Shown here one piece after another: positions 16,624 to 26,678 of a stretch of DNA of 64,000 nt. Position 1 is the stretch's first letter, and every line of letters begins with the position of its first letter. The stretch spans positions 186,001 through 250,000 of the forward strand of contig NZ_AXVD01000003.1 in the NCBI RefSeq assembly GCF_000482385.1, given 5' to 3'. The position numbers and the translations under genes were made by a program. The DNA comes from Nocardia sp. CNY236. GTDB lineage: Bacteria > Actinomycetota > Actinomycetes > Mycobacteriales > Mycobacteriaceae. The notes beneath the pieces are model-generated. The model saw nothing but the letters and a program-made list of their open reading frames with translations. It was not told the DNA's origin and did no database searches.

Positions 16624-17472
16624 ATGGCTGTCGTAACAATGAAGCAGCTGCTCGACAGCGGCGCCCACTTCGGCCACCAGACCCGTCGCTGGAATCCGAA
16701 GATGAAGCGGTTCATCATCACCGACCGCAACGGTATCTACATCATCGACCTGCAGCAGACGCTGACCTATATCGACAAGGCGTACGAGTTCGTCAAGGAA
16801 ACCGTCGCCCATGGCGGCAGTGTCTTGTTCGTCGGTACCAAGAAGCAAGCCCAGGAGTCGATCGCCGCCGAGGCGACGCGGGTAGGGATGCCCTACGTCA
16901 ACCAGCGCTGGTTGGGTGGCATGCTCACCAACTTCTCCACTGTGCACAAGCGTCTGCAGCGCCTCAAGGAGCTCGAGGCGATGGAGCAGACCGGCGGCTT
17001 CGAGGGGCGCACCAAGAAGGAAATCCTCATGCTGACGCGTGAGATGAACAAGCTGGAACGCACCCTCGGCGGTATTCGTGACATGCAGAAGGTGCCATCG
17101 GCCATCTGGGTCGTCGATACCAACAAAGAACACATCGCCGTCGGCGAAGCACGCAAACTCAACATCCCGGTCATCGCGATCCTGGACACCAACTGTGACC
17201 CCGATCTGGTCGACTACCCCATTCCGGGAAACGACGACGCGATCCGCTCCGCCGCGCTGCTGACGAAGGTCGTCGCCTCTGCGGTGGCCGAGGGTGTGCA
17301 GGCGCGCGCGGGCTTGTCCGCGGGCGACGAGAAGCCCGAGGCAGGCGCTGGCGAGCCGCTGGCCGAATGGGAGCAGGAACTGCTCGCGCAGGCTGCCCCC
17401 GCAGCGGAGACCGCCCCCGCCGAGACCGCCCCTGCCGAGACCGCCCCTGCCGAGACTTCGGCCGAGGCCTGA
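16624..17472 (+). CDS. rpsB: 30S ribosomal protein S2
   Basis: Small-subunit protein of 282 residues. The S2 signatures are clear: [26 protein letters not shown], the [14 protein letters not shown] block, [18 protein letters not shown], and [46 protein letters not shown]. The C-terminal tail is rich in Ala, Glu, Pro and Thr, with a tandem AETAP repeat encoded by 15-bp DNA repeats. The ATG at 16624 gives the canonical N-terminus [10 protein letters not shown]; the open frame upstream lacks similarity. It is followed by a strong hairpin, then tsf. Confidence 0.97.
   Translation: MAVVTMKQLLDSGAHFGHQTRRWNPKMKRFIITDRNGIYIIDLQQTLTYIDKAYEFVKETVAHGGSVLFVGTKKQAQESIAAEATRVGMPYVNQRWLGGMLTNFSTVHKRLQRLKELEAMEQTGGFEGRTKKEILMLTREMNKLERTLGGIRDMQKVPSAIWVVDTNKEHIAVGEARKLNIPVIAILDTNCDPDLVDYPIPGNDDAIRSAALLTKVVASAVAEGVQARAGLSAGDEKPEAGAGEPLAEWEQELLAQAAPAAETAPAETAPAETAPAETSAEA
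17407..17456 (+). repeat. 15-bp tandem repeats in rpsB 3' end
   Basis: Three full copies of GAGACCGCCCCTGCC (first copy has one C/T change; 17407-17421, 17422-17436, 17437-17451) and a partial fourth. They encode ETAPA repeats in the S2 tail, in frame, so copy number can vary without breaking the gene. Confidence 0.85.
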
Positions 17473-17494
17473 GTCTCGCCTCCAGCAGTCTCCA

Positions 17495-17534
17495 CGACGG
17501 CGACCACGAGCGGATGGCCTCGTGGTCGCCGTTG
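17495..17534 (+). terminator. Strong hairpin between rpsB and tsf
   Basis: Perfect 13-bp inverted repeat CGGCGACCACGAG (17498-17510) and CTCGTGGTCGCCG (17519-17531), extendable to 16 pairs with one G-U, around an 8-base loop. No U-tract follows. It probably acts as an attenuator or processing site between the two genes rather than a full stop, since tsf has no other obvious promoter in the remaining 40 bp. Confidence 0.6.
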
Positions 17535-17574
17535 CTCAGAACTCACACTTCTCTCCGAAGGAGGCTCGCCGACA

Positions 17575-18399
17575 ATGGCGAACTACACCGCCGCTGATGT
17601 GAAGCGGCTGCGGGAGCTGACCGGCTCCGGCATGATGGATTGCAAGAATGCGCTGACCGAGACCGACGGCGACTTCGACAAAGCCGTGGAGCTGCTGCGC
17701 ATCAAGGGTGCGAAAGACGTCGGCAAGCGGGCCGAACGGACCACCGCCGAGGGCTTGGTGGCAGCCAAGGACGGCGTGATGGTCGAGATCAACTCCGAGA
17801 CCGATTTCGTCGCGAAGAACGCGGAGTTCCAGCAGTTGGCCCAGCAGATCGTCGGTGCGGCGGCCCTGGCCAAGCCCGCTGATCTGGACACCTTGAAGGC
17901 GCTGGACCTGGGCGGTAGGACAGTCGATGAGGCAGTTCAGGCCCTCGCGGCGAAGATCGGCGAAAAGCTGGAGCTGCGCCGTGTGGTCTCGCTGGACGGC
18001 CCGGTCGCCACCTACCTGCACAAGCGTGCCTCGGACCTGCCGCCGGCGGTCGGCGTGCTGGTGGAATACACCGGAGCTGGTGACGGTGCGGCAGAAGCGG
18101 CCCGCGCTGCCGCCATGCAGGTCGCCGCGCTCAAGGCCAAGTATGTGACCCGAGACGAAGTGCCCGCCGACATCGTGGACAACGAGCGTCGTATTGCCGA
18201 GCAGACCGCTCGTGAGGAGGGCAAGCCCGAGGCGGCACTGCCGAAGATCACCGAGGGGCGCGTCAACGGCTTCTTCAAAGATATCGTGCTGCTCGAGCAG
18301 GCATCGGTCACCGACTCCAAGAAGACCGTCAAGGCACTGCTGGACGAGGCCGGTGTCGTAGTCACCCGCTTCGCCCGCTTCGAGGTCGGCGGGAGCTAG
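17575..18399 (+). CDS. tsf: Translation elongation factor Ts
   Basis: Guanine nucleotide exchange factor for EF-Tu, 274 residues. The N-terminal UBA-like domain ([26 protein letters not shown]) and the EF-Ts core signature ([28 protein letters not shown], with the TDFVAKN motif that contacts EF-Tu) are complete, as is the C-terminal segment [24 protein letters not shown]. The ATG at 17575 has a strong GAAGGAGG upstream. It is conserved in order after rpsB and before pyrH/frr, and is followed by a G/C-rich hairpin. Confidence 0.97.
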   Translation: MANYTAADVKRLRELTGSGMMDCKNALTETDGDFDKAVELLRIKGAKDVGKRAERTTAEGLVAAKDGVMVEINSETDFVAKNAEFQQLAQQIVGAAALAKPADLDTLKALDLGGRTVDEAVQALAAKIGEKLELRRVVSLDGPVATYLHKRASDLPPAVGVLVEYTGAGDGAAEAARAAAMQVAALKAKYVTRDEVPADIVDNERRIAEQTAREEGKPEAALPKITEGRVNGFFKDIVLLEQASVTDSKKTVKALLDEAGVVVTRFARFEVGGS

Positions 18400-18418
18400 T
18401 TCGCCGAGCCCAGCGCAT

Positions 18419-18458
18419 GGCCCCCCGTCGATCGGATGTCTCCGGTTGCCGGGGGGTC
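18419..18458 (+). terminator. Terminator-like hairpin after tsf
   Basis: GGCCCCCCG (18419-18427) pairs with CGGGGGGTC (18450-18458), one G-U included, with a 22-base loop. The bases after it, TTCTGCTG, are mildly T-rich. It lies 20 bp after the tsf stop codon and 130 bp before pyrH. Confidence 0.6.
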
Positions 18459-18587
18459 TTCTGCTGCCGCGCAACCGAATGAGGCAGGATAGGTGCCGCC
18501 GCCAGTGCCGTGCTGCCACCGGGCGCCCACCGTCGGCGCCGCACCGTCGGGACAACGACCATTCACCGCCGAAGGAGACGCAGACCC

Positions 18588-19316
18588 ATGATGGACCCGG
18601 GGACCGACCGCCCAGGATATCGCCGGGTACTACTCAAACTGGGCGGGGAAATGTTCGGCGGGGGCAAGGTCGGGTTGGATCCGGATGTCGTGCAAACCGT
18701 TGCCGAGCAGATCGCCGAAGTGGTCGCAACCGGAGTCCAGGTTGCTGTGGTGATCGGTGGTGGAAACTTCTTCCGCGGCGCGGAGCTCGAGGAGCGCGGT
18801 CTGGAGCGCGCTCGCTCCGACTACATGGGCATGCTCGGCACCGTCATGAACAGCCTTGCGCTGCAAGATTTTCTGCAGAAGCAGGGAGTGGACACCCGGG
18901 TGCAGACCGCGATCACTATGGGACAGGTCGCGGAGCCCTACCTGCCGCTTCGTGCCAAGCGCCACCTGGAGAAGGGGCGTGTGGTCATTTTCGGTGCGGG
19001 TATGGGCATGCCGTACTTCTCCACCGACACCACCGCCGCGCAGCGTGCCCTGGAGATCGGTGCGGATGTGGTCCTGTTGGCCAAGGCGGTCGACGGCGTG
19101 TTCACTGCGGACCCACGGGTGGACGAGACCGCCACCATGTACTCCGAGATAACGCACAAGGAGGCCATCGAACGTGACCTCAAGGTCGCCGACGCGACTG
19201 CCTTCAGTTTGTGTATGGACAACCAGATGCCGATTCTTGTCTTCAATTTGTTGAGTAAGGGCAATATCGCCCGTGCGGTCGCAGGTGAGAAGATCGGCAC
19301 ATTGGTTCGATCGTGA
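18588..19316 (+). CDS. pyrH: UMP kinase
   Basis: Phosphorylates UMP to UDP in pyrimidine synthesis; essential hexamer of the amino-acid kinase fold. 242 residues with the phosphate-binding KLGGEMFGG (17-25), [13 protein letters not shown], the UMP-contact segment [61 protein letters not shown] and the closing [23 protein letters not shown]. The ATG at 18588 has GAAGGAG (18571-18577) ten bases upstream. The frr gene follows after 50 bp, as is standard. Confidence 0.96.
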   Translation: MMDPGTDRPGYRRVLLKLGGEMFGGGKVGLDPDVVQTVAEQIAEVVATGVQVAVVIGGGNFFRGAELEERGLERARSDYMGMLGTVMNSLALQDFLQKQGVDTRVQTAITMGQVAEPYLPLRAKRHLEKGRVVIFGAGMGMPYFSTDTTAAQRALEIGADVVLLAKAVDGVFTADPRVDETATMYSEITHKEAIERDLKVADATAFSLCMDNQMPILVFNLLSKGNIARAVAGEKIGTLVRS

Positions 19317-19366
19317 GACCCGCGAGCCGCGGTTCATGACATGACGACGCTGTGGAGGAAACGGTC

Positions 19367-19924
19367 GTGATTGAAGAAGCGCTCCTCGATGCCGAGGAGA
19401 AAATGGAGAAGGCCGTCTCGGTGGCGAAGGACGATCTCGGAACCATTCGCACGGGTCGGGCGAATCCTGGCATGTTCTCCCGAGTGGTCGTCGACTACTA
19501 CGGGTCCCCGACTCCGATTACCCAGATGTCCAGCATCACGGTGCCCGAGCCGCGCATGGTGGTGATCAAACCCTATGAGGCCGGCCAGCTCGGTGCGATC
19601 GAGACTGCGATCCGCAACTCGGATCTCGGGGTCAACCCCACCAACAACGGTGACATCATTCGAATTTCGGTGCCGCAGTTGACCGAGGAACGCCGCCGTG
19701 ACCTGGCCAAGCAGGCCAAGAGCAAGGGGGAGGATGCCAAGGTCGCCATTCGCAACGTCCGTCGCAAGGCGATGGATGAACTGGGCCGCATCCAGAAGGA
19801 TGGCGAGGCAGGAGAAGACGAGGTCGGACGCGCCGAAAAGGAGCTCGACAAGACCACAGCCAAGTATGTCGGTCACGTCGACGAGTTGGTGAAACACAAA
19901 GAAGCCGAGTTGCTCGAGGTGTGA
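19367..19924 (+). CDS. frr: Ribosome recycling factor
   Basis: Splits post-termination ribosomes together with EF-G. 185 residues, the same as I recall for the tuberculosis protein. Conserved blocks: [63 protein letters not shown], and the C-terminal helical arm [35 protein letters not shown]. The start is the GTG at 19367: it has GGAGGA (19353-19358) eight bases upstream and yields the family N-terminus, whereas the GTG at 19352 would put the ribosome site inside the gene. Confidence 0.96.
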   Translation: MIEEALLDAEEKMEKAVSVAKDDLGTIRTGRANPGMFSRVVVDYYGSPTPITQMSSITVPEPRMVVIKPYEAGQLGAIETAIRNSDLGVNPTNNGDIIRISVPQLTEERRRDLAKQAKSKGEDAKVAIRNVRRKAMDELGRIQKDGEAGEDEVGRAEKELDKTTAKYVGHVDELVKHKEAELLEV

Positions 19925-19985
19925 CGCCGCTCGATGTGTACCCAGGAGTCCAAAGGCGGTAGTTTGTCGTAGCCGAGGTGGCATT

Positions 19986-20081
19986 GCGAATGCCCCAGGG
20001 TGCGGCATCGCGAGTGCCCGAGAGTGTGACACAGCGAATGCCCGAGACTGCGACACAGCGAATGCCCGAGAGTGCGACACA
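19986..20081 (+). repeat. Four 24-bp direct repeats upstream of cdsA
   Basis: Units at 19986-20009, 20010-20033, 20034-20057 and 20058-20081. The last two differ at one base; the first is the most diverged. Each starts GCGAATGCCCGAG or a close variant. 24 is a multiple of three and the cdsA frame stays open through them, spelling MPE(S/T)ATQR-like octapeptides, so they could be either a leader element or a repetitive N-terminal extension of CdsA. Confidence 0.85.
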
Positions 20082-20121
20082 GCCGAGGACCTGCCCGGGT
20101 GGGGATGAACGGAACGACAAG

Positions 20122-21129
20122 GTGAGCGACGGGACAATCGTGGCCGACAATGCTGCCGCGACCGGTGCGGCCGAGGAGCCGCCGGCGAACGGTGGAGCCG
20201 ATACGATGCGAGAACAGGGCAAGGACGTCGGCGCCAGCGCGGCCGTCCCGCCCGCGGCCGGGCCGGCGGAGACCGATTCCGTCGTCGGGCAGCCCGCATC
20301 GGCCCGCTCCGGTTCGCGTGCGGGCCGTAATCTGCCGGCTGCGCTGGCGGTCGGATTCGGCCTGGGGTTGTCGCTCATCGCGATTCTGCTGTTCGTACCA
20401 AAGGTGTTCATCGGCGTCGTCGGGGCCGCGGTCGGCGTGGCGACGTGGGAAGTGGCCAAACGGCTTCGTGAGGCCGAGGTATTGGTTCCGCGGATTCCGC
20501 TGATCCTCGGGGGCCAGGCGGTGTTCTGGCTCGGCTGGCCCTATGGGGCCAGCGGTGTCGCTGGCGCCTTCGCCGCTACTGCACTGATCGGCATGGTCTG
20601 GCGGCTGTTCGACCGCGGTCTGCATACGGCGCCGCGCAACTTCTTGCGCGACGCCGCCATCACGGTCTTCACTCTGGCCTGGATCCCGTTGCTCGCCTCG
20701 TTCGCCACACTGCTGCTGTTGGAGCCGGACGGCAACCTGCGTGTGTTGACCTTCATGATCGTGGTGGTCTGCTCCGACGTGGGCGGCTATGTGGCGGGTG
20801 TGCTGTTCGGCAAGCATGCGATGGTGCCCGCGATCAGCCCGAAGAAGTCGTGGGAGGGATTCTGCGGCTCGCTGGTGTTCAGCGTGATCGGCGGGCTGCT
20901 CACCGTGACGCTACTACTGGACGCCGACTCGATGATCGGCGTCGTGCTGGGTGTGGGCCTGGTGGTGGTGGCGACATGCGGCGATCTCATCGAATCGCAG
21001 ATCAAACGGGAGCTCGGGATCAAGGACATGGGCACGTTGCTGCCAGGGCACGGTGGAATCATGGATCGACTCGACTCCATGCTTCCTTCGGCGTTCGTCT
21101 CCTGGCTGGTGTTGTCGACGCTGCTCTGA
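20122..21129 (+). CDS. cdsA: Phosphatidate cytidylyltransferase (CDP-diacylglycerol synthase)
   Basis: Makes CDP-diacylglycerol from CTP and phosphatidic acid, the branch point for phospholipids. The protein has a disordered N-terminus of about 75 residues, then eight or so hydrophobic segments and the CDS signature near the C-terminus: KRELGIKDMGTLLPGHGGIMDRLDSML, with the Asp residues that bind metal. CSDVGGYVAGVLFGKH and SPKKSWEGFCGS are also typical. The GTG at 20122 gives 335 residues. The frame is open back to a GTG at 19978 through four 24-bp repeats, which would give 383 residues; a TAGTTT hexamer (19960-19965) could be a promoter for that longer form. Convergent with rlmN, 6 bp apart. 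Confidence 0.9.
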   Translation: MSDGTIVADNAAATGAAEEPPANGGADTMREQGKDVGASAAVPPAAGPAETDSVVGQPASARSGSRAGRNLPAALAVGFGLGLSLIAILLFVPKVFIGVVGAAVGVATWEVAKRLREAEVLVPRIPLILGGQAVFWLGWPYGASGVAGAFAATALIGMVWRLFDRGLHTAPRNFLRDAAITVFTLAWIPLLASFATLLLLEPDGNLRVLTFMIVVVCSDVGGYVAGVLFGKHAMVPAISPKKSWEGFCGSLVFSVIGGLLTVTLLLDADSMIGVVLGVGLVVVATCGDLIESQIKRELGIKDMGTLLPGHGGIMDRLDSMLPSAFVSWLVLSTLL

Positions 21130-21139
21130 TCGCGATCAG
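21126..21139. other. Palindrome joining two convergent stop codons
   Basis: CTGATCGCGATCAG is a perfect 14-bp palindrome that contains the TGA of cdsA on one strand and the TGA of rlmN on the other. It leaves only 6 bp between the two genes. No loop, so not a terminator by itself. Confidence 0.6.
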
Positions 21140-22242
21140 CTGTCAGCGGCGAGCTGACCGCACGCCGCTGCGATTTCCTGGCCGCGCGTGTCGCGGACGG
21201 TACAGCTGATCCCGCCGGCTCGGATGTGGGCGACGAACTCGTCCTGGACCCGCTTGGGGCTGGCATCCCACGCGCTGCCGGGGGTCGGGTTGAGTGGGAT
21301 GAGATTGACATGGGCCAGATGCGCGCCGAGGTGGCGGCGCAGCAGTTCGGCGAGCAGGTCCGCGCGCCAAGAATGATCGTTGACCTCTCGGATGAGCGCG
21401 TACTCGATCGACACGCGCCGGCCCGTGGCCTCGGCATATCCCCTGGCCGCTTCGAGGACTTCGGCGACCTTCCATCGCTGGTTGACCGGGACGAGCGTGT
21501 CGCGCAGGTCATCGTCCGGAGTGTGTAGGGACACAGCGAGACGGACCTGCAACCCGGCGTCGGCGAGTTTGTGGATCGCGGGAACAACCCCCACTGTGGA
21601 CACCGTGACCGATCGTTGGGATATACCGAGTCCGGCAGGTGCGGGATCGCAGATCCGGTGGACAGCGTCGATGACCCGGGTCAGGTTCGCCAACGGTTCG
21701 CCCATTCCCATGAAGACCACATTGGACAGGCGGCTCGGCCCGCCGGCGAGTTCGCCGGCGCGCACTGCCGCGGCGGCGCGGCGAACTTGATCGACGATTT
21801 CGGCGGTCGACAGATTACGAGTCAGCCCGGCCTGCCCGGTGGCGCAGAAGGGGCACGCCATGCCACAGCCGGCTTGGCTGGAGATACAGACGGTCGAGCG
21901 GTCGGGGTAGCGCATGAGGACGGTTTCGACCAGGGAGCCGTCGTGGGCGCGCAGGAGGGTCTTGCGGGTGGCACCGTCGTCGCAGCTGAGTGTGCGAACC
22001 TCGGTGAAAAGGGTAGGAAACAGCGCATCTGCGAGCCGTCGCCGATTCTCTGCGGGGATGTCGGTCATCTCGTCCGGGTCGGTGGTGAGCCGGCCGAAAT
22101 AGTGGTGCGACAGCTGGGTGGCGCGAAAGGGCTTCTCACCCAGGTCGACAACCGCGCGCCGCCGATCGGGGAGGGGAAGATCCGCCAGGTGGCGCGGCGG
22201 CAGACCACGGCGAGGGGCATCGATTACGAGCGGAAGCGTCAT
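21136..22242 (-). CDS. rlmN: 23S rRNA (adenine2503-C2)-methyltransferase RlmN
   Basis: Radical SAM enzyme that methylates A2503 of 23S rRNA and A37 of some tRNAs. 368 residues with an N-terminal helical domain ([27 protein letters not shown]), the CxxxCxxC iron-sulfur motif [20 protein letters not shown] (SAM contact), STVGVVPAI, the [17 protein letters not shown] loop and the resolving Cys in the C-terminal [10 protein letters not shown]. The ATG at 22242 gives the family N-terminus. It is transcribed against cdsA; in the tuberculosis order I recall both on one strand, so the gene seems locally inverted here. Confidence 0.95.
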   Translation of the reverse strand: MTLPLVIDAPRRGLPPRHLADLPLPDRRRAVVDLGEKPFRATQLSHHYFGRLTTDPDEMTDIPAENRRRLADALFPTLFTEVRTLSCDDGATRKTLLRAHDGSLVETVLMRYPDRSTVCISSQAGCGMACPFCATGQAGLTRNLSTAEIVDQVRRAAAAVRAGELAGGPSRLSNVVFMGMGEPLANLTRVIDAVHRICDPAPAGLGISQRSVTVSTVGVVPAIHKLADAGLQVRLAVSLHTPDDDLRDTLVPVNQRWKVAEVLEAARGYAEATGRRVSIEYALIREVNDHSWRADLLAELLRRHLGAHLAHVNLIPLNPTPGSAWDASPKRVQDEFVAHIRAGGISCTVRDTRGQEIAAACGQLAADS

Positions 22243-22381
22243 AGCCGAAGAATTTTCCCACAACAGCGCGACCGAGCCAGGCGCGGGCCGGCCGACGCAC
22301 GTCCACGCCCCCGGATCGGCAGATCTGGCGACCACGGCGATCGTCGAAGGCGTTGGCCGCCTGGCTCGCGGGGCGGCGGCG

Positions 22382-22651
22382 CTAGCGCGGCTTGCGATGG
22401 AGCACGATGTCGCGAATCAGGACGCCCACGATCAGCACAGCGAAGCCGACGAGAAACAGATTCTCGACTCGCCCCTGGTGATTACCGATCAGCATCGCGA
22501 GCAGAATGAACGCGACGACCGCGCCCGCGACCTGAAAGGTTCGGCGGGACTCACCGCTCCACCCCCACGCGGCGGAGGGAACTTCGGCAGGGTCCACGCG
22601 AGTGACGATGCCGCGCTCGGTACCGGCGTGTTCGAGTTCCGTGGCGGCCAC
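22382..22651 (-). CDS. DUF2631 membrane protein
   Basis: An 89-residue protein with two hydrophobic segments (about 41-58 and 64-82) and a short soluble N-terminus ([24 protein letters not shown]), which fits the actinobacterial DUF2631 family; a member lies in the same region of mycobacterial genomes. Function unknown. The GTG start at 22651 has AAGGAG at a good distance upstream. Divergent from dxr. Confidence 0.82.
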   Translation of the reverse strand: MAATELEHAGTERGIVTRVDPAEVPSAAWGWSGESRRTFQVAGAVVAFILLAMLIGNHQGRVENLFLVGFAVLIVGVLIRDIVLHRKPR

Positions 22652-22796
22652 GATCGCTCCTTAGCTGTTATCCGTACCGTGATTTCGGTACCCGAGGTGA
22701 TGAGCTCCTAACGAATATCGTGACATACGACAGCATGTCGTTGGCAGTCGGCCCGCACCTGACGATCCGGTGATGTCGGTGGGGCACAATAGGGCC

Positions 22797-23939
22797 GTGT
22801 CCGACCGCGTGAGAGTTCTGCTGCTGGGCAGTACCGGATCGATAGGTACCCAAGCGCTCGAGGTGATCGCCGACAACCCCGATCGTTTCGAGGTGGTCGG
22901 ATTGGCCGCGCGTGGCGGCACTGTGGCAGCGTTCGCCGACCAGATGGCCGCCACCGGCACCCGCAATGTCGCTGTCGCAGATCCGGCTGCCGCCGCGCAG
23001 CTGGACCTCGCTCACAGCGGCCCCGAGGCCGTGGCCGAGCTGGTCCGCAGTACCGAGGCAGACGTTGTGCTCAACGCATTGGTCGGCTCGCTCGGGTTGC
23101 AGCCCACTCTGCTCGCCCTGCAGTCGGGTGCGCGGCTGGCTCTGGCCAACAAGGAATCTCTGGTCGCGGGCGGCTCGCTGGTGACCCGGGCCGCCGCTGC
23201 CGGCCAGATCGTTCCGGTCGACTCGGAGCATTCCGCCGTGGCGCAGTGTCTGCGGGGTGGACGCGCCGAGGAGGTGGATCAGCTGGTGCTGACCGCCTCC
23301 GGCGGCCCGTTCCGAGGATGGACTGCCGACATGCTCGAATCGGTCGATCCGGTTGCCGCCCGGTCTCACCCCACGTGGTCGATGGGGTTGATGAATACCC
23401 TGAACTCGGCCTCGTTGGTGAACAAGGGCCTGGAACTGATCGAGGCGCATCTGCTGTTCGACATCCCCTACGAGCGGATCGCCGTCACGGTGCACCCCCA
23501 GTCGATCGTCCATTCCATGGTCACCTTCACCGACGGTTCCACCCTCGCGCAGGCAAGTCCGCCGGATATGAAGCTGCCGATCGCGCTGGCCCTCGGCTGG
23601 CCGGACCGGGTACCCGGCGCCGCGCCCGCGTGTGACTTCGGCAACGCGTCCACCTGGACGTTCGAGCCGGTCGACAGCGAGGTCTTCCCGGCCGTCGAGA
23701 TAGCCCGCGCGGCCGGGCAGTTCGGCGGCAGTGTCCCGGCGGTCTACAACGCGGCCAACGAGGTAGCAGTGCAAGCCTTCCTCGATGGAGCCATTCGGTT
23801 CCCCGACATCGTGCGCACGGTCGCCGCCGCGGTCGAGGCGGCCGTGCAATGGCGTACCGAGCCGGATTCGCTCGACGAGGTTCTCGCCGCGGACGCGTGG
23901 GCGCGTACATTCGCCGCCAGCCATGTCCCGGCACGATAA
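22797..23939 (+). CDS. dxr: 1-deoxy-D-xylulose 5-phosphate reductoisomerase
   Basis: Second step of the MEP isoprenoid pathway, NADPH-dependent; the target of fosmidomycin. Conserved blocks: NADPH fold [26 protein letters not shown], the metal and substrate site [68 protein letters not shown] and the tail [11 protein letters not shown]. The GTG at 22797 ([11 protein letters not shown]) fits the family N-terminus; a GTG at 22770 is possible. A CACAAT hexamer sits 6 nt before 22797. In the order dxr-rip-ispG, two of the three genes belong to the same pathway. Confidence 0.96.
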   Translation: MSDRVRVLLLGSTGSIGTQALEVIADNPDRFEVVGLAARGGTVAAFADQMAATGTRNVAVADPAAAAQLDLAHSGPEAVAELVRSTEADVVLNALVGSLGLQPTLLALQSGARLALANKESLVAGGSLVTRAAAAGQIVPVDSEHSAVAQCLRGGRAEEVDQLVLTASGGPFRGWTADMLESVDPVAARSHPTWSMGLMNTLNSASLVNKGLELIEAHLLFDIPYERIAVTVHPQSIVHSMVTFTDGSTLAQASPPDMKLPIALALGWPDRVPGAAPACDFGNASTWTFEPVDSEVFPAVEIARAAGQFGGSVPAVYNAANEVAVQAFLDGAIRFPDIVRTVAAAVEAAVQWRTEPDSLDEVLAADAWARTFAASHVPAR

Positions 23940-24104
23940 TCGGTCGAGGAAAGATCGGAACGCGCGTCGCGACCGGGCGATGGCACACGCAACACGCGCG
24001 GCGGGGCGTTGTCCGGTTAGGGTGAGCACAATGCTCGCGGCCCGGATCGGACGCGCGCGTGCGGAATATTCGAGCTGCGCAAACGCAGGAGGGCTGTAGA
24101 GCAA

Positions 24105-25298
24105 ATGGTGTTCGCGTTCGGATTCGTGCTGTTCGCGCTCGGTATCACCCTTTCGATCGCGCTGCACGAATGTGGGCACATGTGGGCGGCTCAGGCGACC
24201 GGAATGAAAGTGCGCCGGTATTTCATCGGCTTCGGACCGAAGATCTTTTCCTTCCGCCGCGGAGAAACCGAATACGGAGTGAAGGCACTTCCGCTCGGTG
24301 GTTTCTGCGATATCGCGGGAATGACCGCACTGGACGAACTGGACCCCAAAGATCTCGACCGCGCGATGTACCGGCAGGCCACCTGGAAACGACTCCTGGT
24401 CATGTCGGGCGGTATCGCGATGAACTTTCTGCTCGGGTTCTTTCTGATCGTGGTCGTCGCCGTCGGCTGGGGGCTGCCCCGGTTGGCCGATCCCCCGGCG
24501 AAGATCGGCGCGGTGCAATGCGTGTCCGACCACAACCCGGACCGCTCCTACCAGGCGTGTACCGGCCAAGGGCCTGCGCAGCGCGGCGGGCTGCGACCGG
24601 GCGATGTCGTCACCGCGGTCAACGGGGTGGGGGTGAGCACCTGGTTCGAGTTCACCGCACAGACCCAGAAGCAGACCGGCGTGATCCGGTACACCGTGGA
24701 GCGGGACGGGCAGAGCCTGCAGGTGAGTGTGCAGCCGCAACAGGTGGTGCGCTACACCGATTCTGGAGAGCAGCTCGAGATCAGTGCGGTCGGCGTCACC
24801 TTGGACGTGCCGGAATCGCCGCAGTACGACGTGTTCACGGCCATTCCCGCGTCCGCGCAGTTCACTGCGGACCTGTCGGTGCGTACGGTGCACTCGTTGC
24901 TCCAATTGCCCGCGAAGGTGACTGCGCTGTGGGACGCGGTTACCGGCGGAGAACGCGACCCGGAAACCCCACTCAGTGTTCTGGGTGCGAGCCGCATCGG
25001 AGGTGAGACCGCCGAGCGCGGATTGTGGCAGTCGTTCATTCTGGTGTTGGCCAGCTTGAACTTCTTCCTCGCTGTGTTCAACCTGCTGCCCTTGCTTCCC
25101 CTGGACGGCGGCCATATTGCGGTGGTGCTCTACGAGAAGATCCGCAACACCATTCGTGGTTGGAAAGGTCTCGCACCCGGCGCCCCGGTCAACTATCTGA
25201 AGCTGCTGCCCGCTACCTACGCCTTCGTGGTGATCGGCGGTGCCTACATGTTGCTGACTTTGGCCGCCGACATCGTCAATCCGATCAGGCTGCTCTGA
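24105..25298 (+). CDS. Site-2 zinc metalloprotease Rip1/RseP family
   Basis: Intramembrane protease that cuts membrane anti-sigma factors and other single-pass proteins. 397 residues with HECGH (21-25) in the first membrane segment, a MSGGIAMNFLLGF segment (the usual GPxxN-like motif), an extracytoplasmic PDZ domain (about 135-235; PAQRGGLRPGDVVTAVNGVGV), and LPLDGGH (about 330-336), where Asp binds zinc. Four membrane segments overall. AGGAGG lies 12 bases before the ATG. Position between dxr and ispG matches tuberculosis Rip1 (Rv2869c). Confidence 0.94.
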   Translation: MVFAFGFVLFALGITLSIALHECGHMWAAQATGMKVRRYFIGFGPKIFSFRRGETEYGVKALPLGGFCDIAGMTALDELDPKDLDRAMYRQATWKRLLVMSGGIAMNFLLGFFLIVVVAVGWGLPRLADPPAKIGAVQCVSDHNPDRSYQACTGQGPAQRGGLRPGDVVTAVNGVGVSTWFEFTAQTQKQTGVIRYTVERDGQSLQVSVQPQQVVRYTDSGEQLEISAVGVTLDVPESPQYDVFTAIPASAQFTADLSVRTVHSLLQLPAKVTALWDAVTGGERDPETPLSVLGASRIGGETAERGLWQSFILVLASLNFFLAVFNLLPLLPLDGGHIAVVLYEKIRNTIRGWKGLAPGAPVNYLKLLPATYAFVVIGGAYMLLTLAADIVNPIRLL

Positions 25299-25450
25299 CC
25301 GCTCGAAGCGCCGGAACTCGCCGCGCGGCGGGTTCGGTGATGTCCGCGCGCCGGGTTCGGTGATATCGCCGCCGTCACGAGATCGACTACCCACCGACGG
25401 CTAGACTCGGCACCGAACAGCCCACACGTGAGGAAAGTAGGCAGTCGAAA

Positions 25451-26608
25451 GTGACCAGCGCAATCGGATTGGGCATGCCGACCGCGCCTGCGGCGGTGCT
25501 CGCTCCTCGGCGCAAGACCCGCCAGCTGAGGGTGGGCAGTGTCGGGGTGGGCAGCGATCATCCGATCTCGGTGCAGTCGATGACCACGACCAAGACCCAT
25601 GATGTGAATGCCACCTTGCAGCAGATCGCGCAGCTGACCGCATCGGGATGCGACATCGTGCGGGTAGCCTGCCCGCGACAGGAGGATGCGGACGCGCTCG
25701 CCATGATCGCGCACAAGTCCCAGATCCCGGTGATCGCCGACATCCATTTTCAGCCGCGCTATATCTTCGCCGCGATCGACGCCGGGTGCGCCGCGGTGCG
25801 GGTCAACCCCGGCAACATCAAAGAGTTCGATGGCCGCGTCGCGGAGGTGGCCAAGGCTGCGGGCGACGCGGGCATTCCGATTCGTATCGGCGTGAATGCC
25901 GGGTCCCTGGACAAGCGGATGATGGCGAAATACGGCAAGGCGACCCCAGAGGCTCTGGTGGAGTCGGCATTGTGGGAAGCGAGCCTGTTCGAGGAGCACG
26001 GGTTCGGCGATATCAAGATCTCGGTCAAGCACAACGACCCGGTTGTCATGGTGGAGGCCTACCGGCAGTTGGCCGCGCAGTGCGACTACCCGCTGCATCT
26101 CGGTGTCACCGAGGCCGGTCCGGCCTTCCAGGGCACGATCAAGTCGGCAGTGGCGTTCGGTGCATTGCTGTCGGAGGGCATCGGCGACACGATTCGAGTG
26201 TCGTTGTCCGCGCCGCCGGCGGAGGAGGTCAAGGTCGGCGACCAGATCCTGCAGTCGTTGAACCTGCGCCCACGGAAGTTGGAGATCGTGTCGTGTCCGT
26301 CGTGCGGGCGCGCCCAAGTGGATGTGTACACCTTGGCCGACGAGGTGACTGCTGGCCTGTCGGGGATGGACGTGCCGCTACGGGTGGCCGTGATGGGGTG
26401 CGTGGTGAACGGGCCGGGAGAGGCGCGCGAGGCAGACTTGGGTGTGGCCTCGGGCAACGGTAAAGGGCAGATCTTCGTCCGGGGTGAGGTCATCAAGACC
26501 GTCCCGGAAGCGAAGATCGTCGAGACCCTCATCGAAGAGGCGATGCGTATCGCCGCCGAGATGGGTGACCCGGCTCGAGCCGGTGAACCGGTGGTCACCG
26601 TCGGCTGA
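25451..26608 (+). CDS. ispG: 4-hydroxy-3-methylbut-2-en-1-yl diphosphate synthase
   Basis: Iron-sulfur enzyme of the MEP pathway (GcpE). 385 residues: TIM-barrel part with [23 protein letters not shown] and [25 protein letters not shown], then the iron-sulfur domain with CPSCGR (about 281-286) and [13 protein letters not shown] (about 315). The third cluster ligand is the Cys in GCVVNGPGE; Glu in the same motif completes the cluster. The GTG at 25451 has GAGGAAAG upstream at about 13 bases. A nearby repeated GGGTTCGGTGAT(G/A)TC in the gap before it has no clear role. Confidence 0.96.
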   Translation: MTSAIGLGMPTAPAAVLAPRRKTRQLRVGSVGVGSDHPISVQSMTTTKTHDVNATLQQIAQLTASGCDIVRVACPRQEDADALAMIAHKSQIPVIADIHFQPRYIFAAIDAGCAAVRVNPGNIKEFDGRVAEVAKAAGDAGIPIRIGVNAGSLDKRMMAKYGKATPEALVESALWEASLFEEHGFGDIKISVKHNDPVVMVEAYRQLAAQCDYPLHLGVTEAGPAFQGTIKSAVAFGALLSEGIGDTIRVSLSAPPAEEVKVGDQILQSLNLRPRKLEIVSCPSCGRAQVDVYTLADEVTAGLSGMDVPLRVAVMGCVVNGPGEAREADLGVASGNGKGQIFVRGEVIKTVPEAKIVETLIEEAMRIAAEMGDPARAGEPVVTVG

Positions 26609-26678
26609 GTAGCCTCCAGTACCTGGTCTTTTGTCGCGTCGATACCGCCCTGCCTCGGATTCGTGGCAGGCTGTTGGC

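Noticed and set aside
22668-25394. A 908-residue open frame on the minus strand opposite dxr and rip
   Set aside because: It is the antisense shadow of two clear essential genes in high-GC DNA; its sequence is low in complexity and has no recognisable domains.
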